Source: Mycolicibacterium iranicum (lineage in GTDB: Bacteria; Actinomycetota; Actinomycetes; Mycobacteriales; Mycobacteriaceae). Taken from it: a stretch of DNA of 64,000 bases. The position numbers and the translations under genes are program-made. The stretch covers positions 79,189 to 143,188 of the forward strand of contig NZ_LQPC01000076.1 of the NCBI RefSeq assembly GCF_002101705.1, in the 5' to 3' direction. This document shows, one piece after another, positions 42,070-50,412 of this stretch. The notes below the pieces were generated by a model, which saw only the letters and a list, made by a program, of their open reading frames with translations, was not told the DNA's origin and ran no database searches. How positions within the stretch are numbered: position 1 is the stretch's first letter; every line of letters begins with the position of its first letter.

Positions 42070-43226
42070 GTAATTTCCTCGCGACCGGGACACTGCCCGA
42101 TCACTACGAACAGCTGGCCAAAACCGTGCGCGACTTCGCCCAGAGCGTCGTCGCCCCCGTCGCGGCCAAACACGACGAAGAGCACTCCTTTCCGTACGAG
42201 GTCGTGTCGGGAATGGCCGACATGGGCCTGTTCGGGCTGCCGTTCCCCGAGGAGTATGGCGGCATGGGCGGCGACTACTTCGCCCTGTGCCTGGCGCTCG
42301 AGGAGCTCGGCAAGGTCGACCAGAGCGTGGCGATCACGCTGGAGGCCGGGGTGTCGCTGGGTGCGATGCCGGTGTATCGGTTCGGCACCGAGGAGCAGAA
42401 GCAGGAGTGGCTACCGGAATTGGCCTCCGGCAAGGCTCTTGGCGCGTTCGGTCTGACCGAGGCCGGCGGCGGCAGCGATGCCGGGGCGACGAAGACCACC
42501 GCACGCCTCGACGACGGCCATTGGGTGATCAACGGCAGCAAGCAGTTCATCACGAACTCGGGTACCGACATCACCAAGCTCGTCACCGTCACCGCCGTCA
42601 CGGGGGAAAGCGACGGCAAGAAGGAGATCTCGTCGATTCTGGTGCCCGTCCCGACCCAGGGTTTCACCGCGGAACCCGCATACAACAAGGTTGGCTGGAA
42701 CGCCTCGGACACCCATCCGCTGAGCTTCGACGATGTCCGTGTGCCGCAGGAGAATCTGCTGGGCGAGCGTGGACGCGGCTACGCCAACTTCCTGCGCATC
42801 CTCGACGAGGGCCGCATTGCAATTGCCGCTTTGTCGGTGGGCGCGGCGCAGGGTTGCGTGGACGAGAGCGTCAAGTACTCCAAAGAGCGCGAGGCGTTCG
42901 GCCGCTCGATCGGCAGCAACCAGGCCATCGCCTTCAAGATCGCGCGGATGGAGGCCAGGGCCCACGTCGCCCGCGCCGCCTACTACGACGCCGCCGCACT
43001 CATGTTGTCCGGCAAGCCCTTCAAGAAGCAGGCCGCGATCGCCAAGCTGGTGGCCAGTGAGGCGGCGATGGACAACGCCCGCGACGCCACACAGATCTTC
43101 GGCGGCTACGGCTTCATGAACGAGTACGCGGTGGCGCGGCATTACCGCGACAGCAAGATTCTCGAAATCGGCGAGGGGACAACGGAAGTGCAGCTGATGC
43201 TGATCGGGCGGGAGCTGGGCCTTTAA
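42066..43226 (+). CDS. fadE19: Acyl-CoA dehydrogenase, isovaleryl-CoA dehydrogenase-like
   Basis: A 386-residue FAD enzyme with FGLTEAGGGSDAG (FAD/substrate signature), WVINGSKQFITNSG and the second signature FGGYGFMNEYAVARHYRDSK, then EIGEGTTEVQ. It should oxidise isovaleryl-CoA or 2-methylbutyryl-CoA to the enoyl-CoA used by AccA1/AccD1. ATGA overlap with accA1 and TAATG overlap with the next gene show tight translational coupling. Corresponds to Rv2500c. Confidence 0.92.
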   Translation: MSNFLATGTLPDHYEQLAKTVRDFAQSVVAPVAAKHDEEHSFPYEVVSGMADMGLFGLPFPEEYGGMGGDYFALCLALEELGKVDQSVAITLEAGVSLGAMPVYRFGTEEQKQEWLPELASGKALGAFGLTEAGGGSDAGATKTTARLDDGHWVINGSKQFITNSGTDITKLVTVTAVTGESDGKKEISSILVPVPTQGFTAEPAYNKVGWNASDTHPLSFDDVRVPQENLLGERGRGYANFLRILDEGRIAIAALSVGAAQGCVDESVKYSKEREAFGRSIGSNQAIAFKIARMEARAHVARAAYYDAAALMLSGKPFKKQAAIAKLVASEAAMDNARDATQIFGGYGFMNEYAVARHYRDSKILEIGEGTTEVQLMLIGRELGL

Positions 43227-43726
43227 TGAGCGACACAACCCGGAAAAAGGTGGTCGTGCAGCGGGGGCTGTGGTTCGAGGAGTTCGAAACCGGTGTGCTG
43301 TACCAGCACCGCCCCGGGCGAACCATCACCGAGGCCGACAACGTGCTGTTCACCACGCTGACCATGAACACCCAGGCGCTGCACCTCGATGCGGCTTTCT
43401 CCGATGCGCTGCCGCCGTTCCACCAGCGGCTGGTCAATTCGATGTTCACGCTGTCCACGCTGGTCGGCCTGTCGGTCGCCCAGCTGACGCAGGGCACGAT
43501 CGTGGGCAACCTCGGATTCGGCGAGGTGGCCTTCCCCAAACCCCTCTTCCACGGTGACACCCTGTACGCCGAGACGGAGGTGACCGACAAGCGCGAATCC
43601 AAGAGTCGGCCGGGTGAGGGGATCGTGACCTTCAGCCACGTCGGCCGCAACCAGCACGGCGACATCGTGGCCACGGCATCGCGAAAGACAATGGTGCGCA
43701 AGCGACCCGAAGGAGAAATCGAGTGA
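43226..43726 (+). CDS. MaoC-like dehydratase (Rv2499c type, itaconyl-CoA hydratase-like)
   Basis: A 166-residue hot-dog protein: GLWFEEFETGVLYQHRPGRT at the start, TEADNVLFTTLTMNTQALHLD (hydratase Asp/His region), and a C-terminal strand pair. Rv2499c, its apparent counterpart, was reported to hydrate itaconyl-CoA or methylglutaconyl-CoA together with Rv2498c. Here it follows fadE19 and overlaps citE by GTGA, so the same stepwise use is inferred: enoyl-CoA made by the carboxylase is hydrated, then cleaved by CitE. Confidence 0.87.
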   Translation: MSDTTRKKVVVQRGLWFEEFETGVLYQHRPGRTITEADNVLFTTLTMNTQALHLDAAFSDALPPFHQRLVNSMFTLSTLVGLSVAQLTQGTIVGNLGFGEVAFPKPLFHGDTLYAETEVTDKRESKSRPGEGIVTFSHVGRNQHGDIVATASRKTMVRKRPEGEIE

Positions 43727-44526
43727 GCCTGGCCGCCGGAACCGCGTGGCTGTTTTGTCCGGCCGATCGTCCGGAGCGCTACCACAAGGCCGCAGCCACG
43801 GCCGATGTCGTGATTCTCGATCTCGAGGACGGTGTCGCAGCCAAGGATCGTCCTGCGGCGCGTCAAGCACTGGTCGATACGCCACTGGACCCCGACCGCA
43901 CGGTGGTGCGGGTCAATCCCAGCGGGACATCGGACCATGACCTCGACCTGGCAGCCGTTGCGAATACGCGCTACACCACCGTCATGCTCGCCAAGTCCGA
44001 GACCGCCGAGCAGGTCGCTGCGCTGGCCCCGCTGAATGTCTTCGTGCTGATCGAGACGCCGCTGGCCGCACTCAATGTGGTGGAGCTCGCGCGTGCGGAC
44101 AACACGTACGCACTGATGTGGGGCGCCGAGGATCTGTTCGCGGCGCTTGGCGGCACGGCGAACCGGTATCCGGACGGCGCCTATCGCGAAGTGGCGCGGC
44201 ACGTCCGGTCGCAGACTCTGCTGGCCGCAAAAGCCTACGGCCGGTTGGCCTTCGACTCGGTGTTCCTCGACATCAAGAACCTGAACGGGTTGCGCGCCGA
44301 GGTCGACGATGCGGTCGCCGTCGGATTCGACGGCAAGATCGCAATCCACCCGACTCAGATCGCCGTCATCCGAGAGGGTTACGCGCCGACCGACGAGGAA
44401 GCGGACTGGGCGCGACGTGTCCTTGCCGCGGCGCGCGACGAGCGCGGCGTGTTCCAGTTCGAGGGGCAGATGGTGGACATGCCGGTGCTTCGGCGCGCCG
44501 AGCGGATCGTCGCCCTCGCGCCGTAG
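43723..44526 (+). CDS. citE: CitE-like beta-hydroxyacyl-CoA lyase (HpcH/HpaI family)
   Basis: A 267-residue TIM-barrel lyase. LFCPADRPERYHKAA opens the fold, VVILDLEDGVAAKDR carries the metal-binding acidic residues, VRVNPSGT and IETPLAALNV follow, and GKIAIHPTQI closes the active site. Rv2498c was described as cleaving (R)-citramalyl-CoA and (S)-HMG-CoA, linking itaconate dissimilation and leucine breakdown to pyruvate or acetoacetate plus acetyl-CoA. Last gene of the operon; its stop directly abuts the convergent echA14. The bkdABC genes that follow citE in M. tuberculosis are missing. Confidence 0.88.
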   Translation: MSLAAGTAWLFCPADRPERYHKAAATADVVILDLEDGVAAKDRPAARQALVDTPLDPDRTVVRVNPSGTSDHDLDLAAVANTRYTTVMLAKSETAEQVAALAPLNVFVLIETPLAALNVVELARADNTYALMWGAEDLFAALGGTANRYPDGAYREVARHVRSQTLLAAKAYGRLAFDSVFLDIKNLNGLRAEVDDAVAVGFDGKIAIHPTQIAVIREGYAPTDEEADWARRVLAAARDERGVFQFEGQMVDMPVLRRAERIVALAP

Positions 44527-45279
44527 CTACTTGCGTTTGGCGGCCGCCAGCCGGGCTGCGAACTCCGGCGACTCGATCGATGTTGCCTGCGGGCCGATCT
44601 CGACATCGACTGCGAGCCGATGCTGCTCGGAATCTACGGTGCCGGGGTTCGCCGTGGCGCGCATCGAGGCCTTGGTCGCGAGAACCACGTCCCTCCGCGC
44701 ACTGGCCGGGCCCGCCGCCAGAGTGCGCGCGGTTGCCACCGGATCCTCGGCGACCTCGAGTGCAAGGCCGTGGCGCACGGCGGCATCGGCGTCGAAGCGC
44801 ATGCCGAAGAGCAGCGAGGCCCGAGCCACCTGTGGCCCCACGAGTCGTTGCAGCATCCAGGTGGCGCCGCCGCCGGGGTGGATGCCGAGCTTCTGGAAGC
44901 GTGGGTCGAAGATCGCCGCGGGTCCGGCGATCCGGACGTCCGCCGCGAGCGCCAGATTCAGTCCCGCCCCGACCGCGGCGCCGTTCACAGCCGCGATTGT
45001 CGGCAAGGTGCAGTCGGCGACAGCCAGGAAGCCGTCGTAGATCACCCGGAGTCCGTCCTCGGTGGCCGCGCCCAGTGCGGTCAGATCCGCGCCGGCGCAG
45101 AACGCCTTGCCTGCGCCGGTCACGATCACCGCGTGGACGTCCGGGTTCGCCTCGGCGGCGTCGACCGCCGCGCGCAGCGCCGCCGAGATCTCTGCGGTCA
45201 CCGCGTTGCGCCGGTCGGGATCGTTGATGGTGATAAGCGCGACGCGGTCTTCGACCTGCGTCAGTACAAGATCGGACAC
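44527..45279 (-). CDS. echA14: Enoyl-CoA hydratase/isomerase family protein
   Basis: A 250-residue crotonase resembling Rv2486 (EchA14), including KAFCAGADLTALGA and GAAVGAGLNLALAADVRI. Neither catalytic Glu of classical hydratases is present: the first position is Asn (GAGLNL), the second about Gln (FQKLGIHPGG). The protein may therefore act as an isomerase, thioesterase or non-catalytic CoA binder. ATG with AGGTG upstream; tail-to-tail with citE without a gap. Confidence 0.83.
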   Translation of the reverse strand: MSDLVLTQVEDRVALITINDPDRRNAVTAEISAALRAAVDAAEANPDVHAVIVTGAGKAFCAGADLTALGAATEDGLRVIYDGFLAVADCTLPTIAAVNGAAVGAGLNLALAADVRIAGPAAIFDPRFQKLGIHPGGGATWMLQRLVGPQVARASLLFGMRFDADAAVRHGLALEVAEDPVATARTLAAGPASARRDVVLATKASMRATANPGTVDSEQHRLAVDVEIGPQATSIESPEFAARLAAAKRK

Positions 45280-45283
45280 CTGC

Positions 45284-46099
45284 TCAGCCTAACGGCGTGC
45301 CCAACCCGTCGAGCATGCGCACGGCGAGGCGGCTGCCGGCGTCGACGTCGCGCCACCGCCTTGTGGCGGGATTGGCTGCGTCCAGCGCGTGCCTGCTGTG
45401 TTCGAGCAGGTGGTCGGCGGCGGCCCGCGCCCGCGCCACGGCTTGTCGGCTCGCTCCGACCGCGACACCCACACTGCCTCGGCTATCGGGAATTCCGGTG
45501 ATCTGAAGCCTGGCGGCGTCGATGTCCGATGCCGCCCTGGCGATATGTGCCGCATCCGTCTCGGTGACGGCGGCCGCGCTCGACGACACTGCGAGCTGGG
45601 TACGCAGTTGGCGAATGTGCTGTTGCAGCATTCCCTCAGCAGTCCCGACGACCACCGCCGCCACTCCGGCGACCCCCCGAACGATGCCGGTATTCTCCTC
45701 GGCCGCGAACACACACGCGTGCTCCACGGACAGATCCGAGATGGTCACGTCGATGGCGCCCGCTGCGGACTCGCCGGCAGCACCGTCAACGCCCGCGTCT
45801 TCTCGGGAGACCAGGACCCGGCAGCCAGTCCCATCCCGTGTCGCCTCGTGAGCCGGCAGCAGCACCCAGTCCGCATGAGCGGCGCCGATCACGGTGGGCC
45901 ACCGGCCCGTGAGGCGGCCGTCGGCGAGATGCCCTCGTCCATACCTACAGACAGCCACCAGCGGGTACGCACCGGCGACGGCGGTGGCGTTATGTACCTC
46001 GGCGTCGGCGTCGAAGGCGACCGTCAGCCAGGCCCGGGCACTGTCGGCGACAGCGAGTTCGAGTACTTGCGAGACAAACTCGCGAGCACCGGCGGACAT
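45284..46099 (-). CDS. Acyl-CoA dehydrogenase-like protein lacking the N-terminal domain
   Basis: A 271-residue protein starting at ATG with AAGGAGG 6 nt before it. The first 130 residues are beta-rich (AVCRYGRGHLADGRLTGRWP as in the middle barrel), and the remainder is a helical bundle (GMLQQHIRQLRTQLAVSS, then ARAAADHLLEHSRHALDAAN) like the C-terminal domain of acyl-CoA dehydrogenases. The usual all-helical N-terminal domain of about 120 residues is missing, so FAD binding as a normal monomer is doubtful. It is divergent, 56 bp away, from a full-length class D flavoprotein, and 4 nt beyond echA14. A structural partner or a reduced chaperone-like dehydrogenase is possible. Confidence 0.6.
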   Translation of the reverse strand: MSAGAREFVSQVLELAVADSARAWLTVAFDADAEVHNATAVAGAYPLVAVCRYGRGHLADGRLTGRWPTVIGAAHADWVLLPAHEATRDGTGCRVLVSREDAGVDGAAGESAAGAIDVTISDLSVEHACVFAAEENTGIVRGVAGVAAVVVGTAEGMLQQHIRQLRTQLAVSSSAAAVTETDAAHIARAASDIDAARLQITGIPDSRGSVGVAVGASRQAVARARAAADHLLEHSRHALDAANPATRRWRDVDAGSRLAVRMLDGLGTPLG

Positions 46100-46155
46100 A
46101 CGCCTCCTTCCCGGACGCGGCAGATGGTAAGCATGATCGTGGCACGCAGCGGGGC

Positions 46156-47271
46156 ATGGTGAAGGCAACTCCGACGCCGGAGTCCGTCCTCGACGCGGTA
46201 CGCGCGCTGCTGCCCACCATCCGCGCCGCCGCCGCAACGGTCGATCGCAGCGGTGAGGTAAGGCCCGAGATCATCGATGCGCTGCACGACGCCGGCTACT
46301 TCTCGCTGCTGAAGCCCCCGGCGTTCGGCGGTCTCGACAGCGGGCCGCAGCAATACCTGACCGCTACGCGGGAGCTTTCGGCGGCCTGCATGTCGACCGG
46401 CTGGCTCGCGGGATGGCTCGGTGTCAACAGCTGGGGACTTTCGGTGCGCGAAGAGACTGTGCTGCAGGAAATCTGGGGTACCGATCACCGTGCGCTCCTC
46501 TGCTCGTCGTATGCCCCGACCGGCCGGCTGCAGCGCGTGGACGGTGGGTTCCGGCTGTCCGGTCGCTGGACCAGATGCACAGGCGCGCGGCAATCCTCGT
46601 GGTTGAGTGCCGCGGCGCTTCGCCTCGGCAGTGACGGCGCGGCACAGGATTTCATGGCCGTGCTGGTGCCACGGGCCGACTATGTCGTCGAACCCACGTG
46701 GAACGGTCTCGGGCTGAGGGGGATCGGTGCGGACGACGTGCTGGTGTCGGGCGCGTTCGTGCCCGACCATCGCACGTTCAGCTGGCTGCATTCCGGGCGG
46801 AACGCCACCGCGACGCCCCTCGACAGCCTCCCGCAGCCGACCGTGTTCACGCTCGCGGGGACAATGCCGCTGCTGGGCGGCGCTCAGCGGGTGTTGGCTG
46901 CGCAGAGCGCCGCGACCGGCTCCGCACCGCTGAGCGGTATCGCTATGGCGCACAACGACATCGAGCTTTCGCTGCTACAGATCCAGCGCAATGTGGGCGA
47001 GCTGGTGGAGTGTGTCAGCTCCGGTGGCCAGCCGGATGCGGAGTTGGTCCTGCGCACTCGTCGAGATCAGGTGATGGCCTGCGAGCGGGCCTTGAAGGCG
47101 GTCGGTGCCATTGTCTCCGATGCGCACGGCAGTGGCGATGAAGAACTCCTCGAGCGGGTGTGGCGGGACATGCAGACTGCACGCAAGCACGTGTCGAGCA
47201 ATATCGACCAGGTCCTGGCCGTCGCGGGCCGATTCGCGTTGGGACTAAACGTCGATGATCTGATCTGGTAG
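46156..47271 (+). CDS. Acyl-CoA-dehydrogenase-fold flavoprotein, class D monooxygenase-like (HsaA type)
   Basis: A 371-residue protein. The start region (EIIDALHDAGYFSLLKPPAF, then GGLDSG, LSAACMSTGWLAGWLGVNSW) matches two-component flavin monooxygenases such as HsaA and HpaB-like class D enzymes, which use FMNH2 from a separate reductase. The middle barrel has RLSGRWTRCTGARQSSWL; the C-terminal bundle follows. No reductase gene is adjacent. Substrate may be a phenolic or steroid-type ring. It converges on an IclR regulator. Confidence 0.75.
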   Translation: MVKATPTPESVLDAVRALLPTIRAAAATVDRSGEVRPEIIDALHDAGYFSLLKPPAFGGLDSGPQQYLTATRELSAACMSTGWLAGWLGVNSWGLSVREETVLQEIWGTDHRALLCSSYAPTGRLQRVDGGFRLSGRWTRCTGARQSSWLSAAALRLGSDGAAQDFMAVLVPRADYVVEPTWNGLGLRGIGADDVLVSGAFVPDHRTFSWLHSGRNATATPLDSLPQPTVFTLAGTMPLLGGAQRVLAAQSAATGSAPLSGIAMAHNDIELSLLQIQRNVGELVECVSSGGQPDAELVLRTRRDQVMACERALKAVGAIVSDAHGSGDEELLERVWRDMQTARKHVSSNIDQVLAVAGRFALGLNVDDLIW

Positions 47272-47277
47272 GAGCGC

Positions 47278-48120
47278 TCATACCCAGTCGTCCGACGACA
47301 GGGTGCGTAGCACCCGAGACAACATGTCATCGGTGACGGCGGCGAGGTCGGGCTGTCGGTCGGCGGCAGTCGTCGCCGTCCCGACCCGGCCGGCGATACT
47401 GCGCGCCGCACGGGTCAGAAACGGTGCCATCCGGGTGAGGCGCTCGGCCGGCGCGGGACCGATCAGCGAAAGTCCTGCCATCGAGCCGTCCGTGCTGAGG
47501 ATCGGTGCCGCGATGCCAGCCAGATTCACGACGAGTTCCTGGTCGTCATAGGCCAGCCCGTGTCGGGAGCGAATCCGCGCCAGCTCCGCGTGCAGGGACG
47601 ACGGGTCCCCGATCGTGGCGGGAGTGCACTTGCGAAGCGGGCCGCCGAGCAACTCGTCCACCGTCTCGGCGGGAAGTGTCGCCAGAATGGCCTTTCCGAG
47701 CGCGCTCGCGTGTGCCGGCGTCCGATCCCCGACACCGACCGGGACCGCGACGCCGCTGGTGCCCGAGATCTTGTCCAGGTAAACGACATCCGAGCCGAGC
47801 AACACCCCAAGGTGCACGACGAGCATGGTGTCGCTCTGCAAGCGGTCCAGCACCGGCGCAGCGGCGGCACGCAGAGCGGAGTGGTCGCCGGTGCCTGCCC
47901 CCGCCAGCGAGGATGCGCCCAGGCAGTACCCGTCGGAGCGATGCTGCAGCAGGCCCGCGGCGTGTAATTGGGTGAGGATGCGGTGCACCGACGATCTGGG
48001 TAGCCCGGCGCGGGCAGCCACCTGGTCGAGTCGCAGCACGCGGCCGGCCCGGTCGAAGCATCCGAGGATCAGCGCGACCCGCGCCACCATCGATGCCGGC
48101 GCGTCGGCGTGAAGGACCAC
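47278..48120 (-). CDS. IclR-family transcriptional regulator
   Basis: A 280-residue regulator: winged helix-turn-helix (LDQVAARAGLPRSSVHRILT, about residues 30-50) and a C-terminal effector domain (VAVPVGVGDRTPAHASALGK, then AILATLP). The start is placed at GTG 48120 because TACCGT lies 6 nt before it (leaderless) and because a strong hairpin blocks the longer version from ATG 48171. IclR proteins usually control aromatic or acid catabolism; the convergent class D flavoprotein gene ends 6 nt away and is a candidate target. Confidence 0.8.
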   Translation of the reverse strand: MVLHADAPASMVARVALILGCFDRAGRVLRLDQVAARAGLPRSSVHRILTQLHAAGLLQHRSDGYCLGASSLAGAGTGDHSALRAAAAPVLDRLQSDTMLVVHLGVLLGSDVVYLDKISGTSGVAVPVGVGDRTPAHASALGKAILATLPAETVDELLGGPLRKCTPATIGDPSSLHAELARIRSRHGLAYDDQELVVNLAGIAAPILSTDGSMAGLSLIGPAPAERLTRMAPFLTRAARSIAGRVGTATTAADRQPDLAAVTDDMLSRVLRTLSSDDWV

Positions 48121-48126
48121 CCCGAC

Positions 48127-48132
48127 ACGGTA
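48127..48132 (-). promoter_or_regulatory. -10 box TACCGT for the leaderless IclR gene
   Basis: On the minus strand TACCGT is followed by 6 nt and GTG 48120, without a ribosome-binding site. Confidence 0.4.
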
Positions 48133-48176
48133 GGGCCGCAGCCGACACGGCGGAGCCGAAACGCCCGACATGCACC

Positions 48177-48203
48177 GGCCCCCTCCCGCTGGGGGAGGGG
48201 GCC
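48177..48203 (-). terminator. GC-rich hairpin after the histidine phosphatase gene
   Basis: GGCCCCCTCCC (48177-48187) and GGGAGGGGGCC (48193-48203) form a perfect 11-bp stem with a 5-nt loop, 14 bp after the phosphatase stop. No T-run, as is common in mycobacteria. Confidence 0.6.
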
Positions 48204-48216
48204 GATGACGGTGTCG

Positions 48217-49548
48217 TCAGGCGGCGTCGCGCTGAGCGTCCTCACCGCCCTGGTCAGCGGCGTCGTCGTCAGACTCCGAGGAGTCCTCCGTGACGGACTC
48301 TTCGACGTCCTCGTCCGTGTCAGCGGCGTCGTTCGCATCGGTGGCGTCCGACACCTCATCCGCCTCGGGCTCGGTGCCGTCCTCGTCGTCGAATTTCACC
48401 TCGTCGACCACGCTGTCGTCGACGGCACGGTCAACGTCGGCCTTGGAGGTGGACCTGCCTGTCGGCGACGAATCGTCGGCATCCGACTGGTCGGCGACCT
48501 CTGCGGCATCATCCTGCTCGACCGCCGCAGCGACCGCGGTCGCGGTCTCTTGCTCCGGTTCGGGTCGCTCGAACTTCTTGTCGAGGTCGCTGATGATTTT
48601 CGCTTGCACCGCGCGGTGATACTTTGCGATCGAGAACTTGGCCTCCGCGATGCTGCGGTTGAATGCCGTTGCGATGGTGGCGAAGTCACCAGATGCGAAC
48701 GATGCGAAAAACTCCCTGCCGCTGGCGTTGAGCTGGCGGTTCAGGGTCCGCCACTGGCGGCGGACCTCGGCGGCCAGCGTCGGCTCGGGGCTGAACAGCT
48801 TTCCGTTCCAGTTGACCAGAGTCCAGCCGTCTTCGGCGTTGCCTTCGACGATCACGTAGTTGGTGTTGCTCAATGGCACAGTCCGCAGCAAGTCGATCTT
48901 CTCGGCGGCAGTGAGGTTCTGCGCATTCATCATCGTCCAGAACATGATGGCTCCTCCGTGAGAGAAGATCACCGGGTTACGGTCGCCGTTGTCGTAGATG
49001 GTCTGCAGGGCGCCGTCGACCCGCGCGTCGAACTCGTTGCCGTCGATCGACCCCGGGATCCGCAGATCGCGGTCGCCCTGGATGGCCCACGCAAGTGGGA
49101 AGAGGCCGTAGCCGGTTTGTGCCTGGCTTTCGGGGGTGCCCTCGAAGACACCTGCCTCGATCTCCTGCAGCCCCGAGAGCACCTGGATGGGCAACCCGAG
49201 GTACTGCGACATCGGTGCCGCCGTGAGCTGGGTGCGCACCATCGTGGAGGCGTAGATCGCGTCGTAGTTGTTGTCGCCGAGGACGCCGACGATGGCCTGA
49301 GACTGCTGCTGACCCGTTGGGGTCAACACCGGACCCGGCGTGGATGTGTCGATCAGGCCCGACGCGTTGCCCGCGGACTGTCCGTGGCGCACGAAGGTGA
49401 CCCGCATCAGTTCGGCTGCCGAGGCGGGCAGCGCCGCACCGATCAGCACGGTCGCGGCTACGGCCGCGGCCACGAGGGTGCGCAGCAGCGCGCTTCGGCG
49501 CCACACTTTCGGCCGTCTTGTCGCGCCCGACGAAGACGCATCATTCAT
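48217..49548 (-). CDS. Exported histidine phosphatase with long acidic C-terminal tail
   Basis: A 443-residue protein with a Sec signal peptide (basic RRPKVWRRS, hydrophobic core to about residue 40, cleavage after PASA). The phosphoglycerate-mutase-type domain follows: MRVTFVRHGQSAGN (catalytic His55), the phosphate-pocket Arg in STMVRTQLTA, and the second His in VIFSHGGAIMFW. From about residue 350 to the end there is an Asp/Glu/Ser/Ala-rich tail of low complexity, unusual for the family. ATG with GGAGGAA 6 nt upstream. Likely acts outside the membrane on phosphate esters; substrate unknown. Confidence 0.8.
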   Translation of the reverse strand: MNDASSSGATRRPKVWRRSALLRTLVAAAVAATVLIGAALPASAAELMRVTFVRHGQSAGNASGLIDTSTPGPVLTPTGQQQSQAIVGVLGDNNYDAIYASTMVRTQLTAAPMSQYLGLPIQVLSGLQEIEAGVFEGTPESQAQTGYGLFPLAWAIQGDRDLRIPGSIDGNEFDARVDGALQTIYDNGDRNPVIFSHGGAIMFWTMMNAQNLTAAEKIDLLRTVPLSNTNYVIVEGNAEDGWTLVNWNGKLFSPEPTLAAEVRRQWRTLNRQLNASGREFFASFASGDFATIATAFNRSIAEAKFSIAKYHRAVQAKIISDLDKKFERPEPEQETATAVAAAVEQDDAAEVADQSDADDSSPTGRSTSKADVDRAVDDSVVDEVKFDDEDGTEPEADEVSDATDANDAADTDEDVEESVTEDSSESDDDAADQGGEDAQRDAA

Positions 49549-49641
49549 GGAACAGTTCCTCCCGCCGTTGTTCAGGACAGCGCCCACGGTGAACGGCGGG
49601 TGAACACGCGACAAGGCGCGGTCTCACTCAGCGAGACTTGC

Positions 49642-50406
49642 TCAGAGCTTCGTCAGCAGAGCCGCCGCGCGGATCTCGTCGCCGACCGTGAAGGCGATGT
49701 CCACAGCGGGGGCGTCCGCACCTTCTCGACGCAGCCAGCCGAGGGTCACGTCCTCGCCGTACTTGATCGGTTTGCGGTACTCGATCACGGCCCGGTAGGG
49801 CGGCGTGCACACCTCGGGCACCAGCGCCATGACCTCGTGGATCGCGTGCCAGTATGCCGTATTGGTGACATGCGCGAAGAGGTCGATGTCGGTGCGGCGC
49901 AGTGCGAACGGGACCTCTTCGTCGGTGACGTCCGGGTTCTGCAGCCAGGGACGCCATTTGAGGCGGTGTTCGTCGGTTGTCGTCGAGAACCGGGCGATGA
50001 GGGAATCGGTTGCGCGTTGCGGCGTCAGGGTTTTCGCGTTGATCGCGATCCAGAACCCCTCGGTCTCGATGCGTCCGCCATCGCTTCCGACAAGGTCGAC
50101 GCGCATGGTGCACCAGCGTGTCGACAGCGCCGAACACCATCTGCTGAACGAAACCTCGTTGGGGAATTCGATCGGTTCGATCACGTCGATCACGGTGCGC
50201 TGGACCAGCCAGTGCGGGTGGTCTTCGGCCTCGCCGGCATCAACGAGGTTCTCGGCGCCGACCTCCTGGATGTACCGGGCCACGCCGTCGAGGCGAAGGT
50301 TCAGGTCGCTGCCGATGTCGCCCGTGGCGACGCGCCACGCGGTGCGGTAGACGTAGCCGGATTCCGGCAGCGCGGCCAGGCGACGGTTCGCGTCCTCGGT
50401 AGCCAT
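49642..50406 (-). CDS. Acyl-ACP thioesterase-like double hot-dog protein
   Basis: A 254-residue protein with two tandem hot-dog domains: the first with LRLDGVARYIQEVGAENL, then VIDVIEPIEF; the second with RRTDIDLFAHVTNTAYWHAI, a typical catalytic Asn/His region of FatA-type thioesterases. It should hydrolyse acyl-ACP or acyl-CoA, releasing free fatty acid. A TAGGCT box 8 nt before the ATG (50415-50420, minus strand) suggests a leaderless transcript starting inside the end of the upstream methyltransferase gene. Confidence 0.8.
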   Translation of the reverse strand: MATEDANRRLAALPESGYVYRTAWRVATGDIGSDLNLRLDGVARYIQEVGAENLVDAGEAEDHPHWLVQRTVIDVIEPIEFPNEVSFSRWCSALSTRWCTMRVDLVGSDGGRIETEGFWIAINAKTLTPQRATDSLIARFSTTTDEHRLKWRPWLQNPDVTDEEVPFALRRTDIDLFAHVTNTAYWHAIHEVMALVPEVCTPPYRAVIEYRKPIKYGEDVTLGWLRREGADAPAVDIAFTVGDEIRAAALLTKL

Positions 50407-50412
50407 CGACGG

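Noticed and set aside
38528..42093. Minus-strand frames of 539 and 676 residues opposite accD1 and accA1
   Set aside because: Shadow composition, no motifs; the sense genes are intact and conserved.
44118..45227. 369-residue plus-strand frame spanning the citE/echA14 junction
   Set aside because: Arg/Pro-rich low-complexity translation, out of frame with both real genes.
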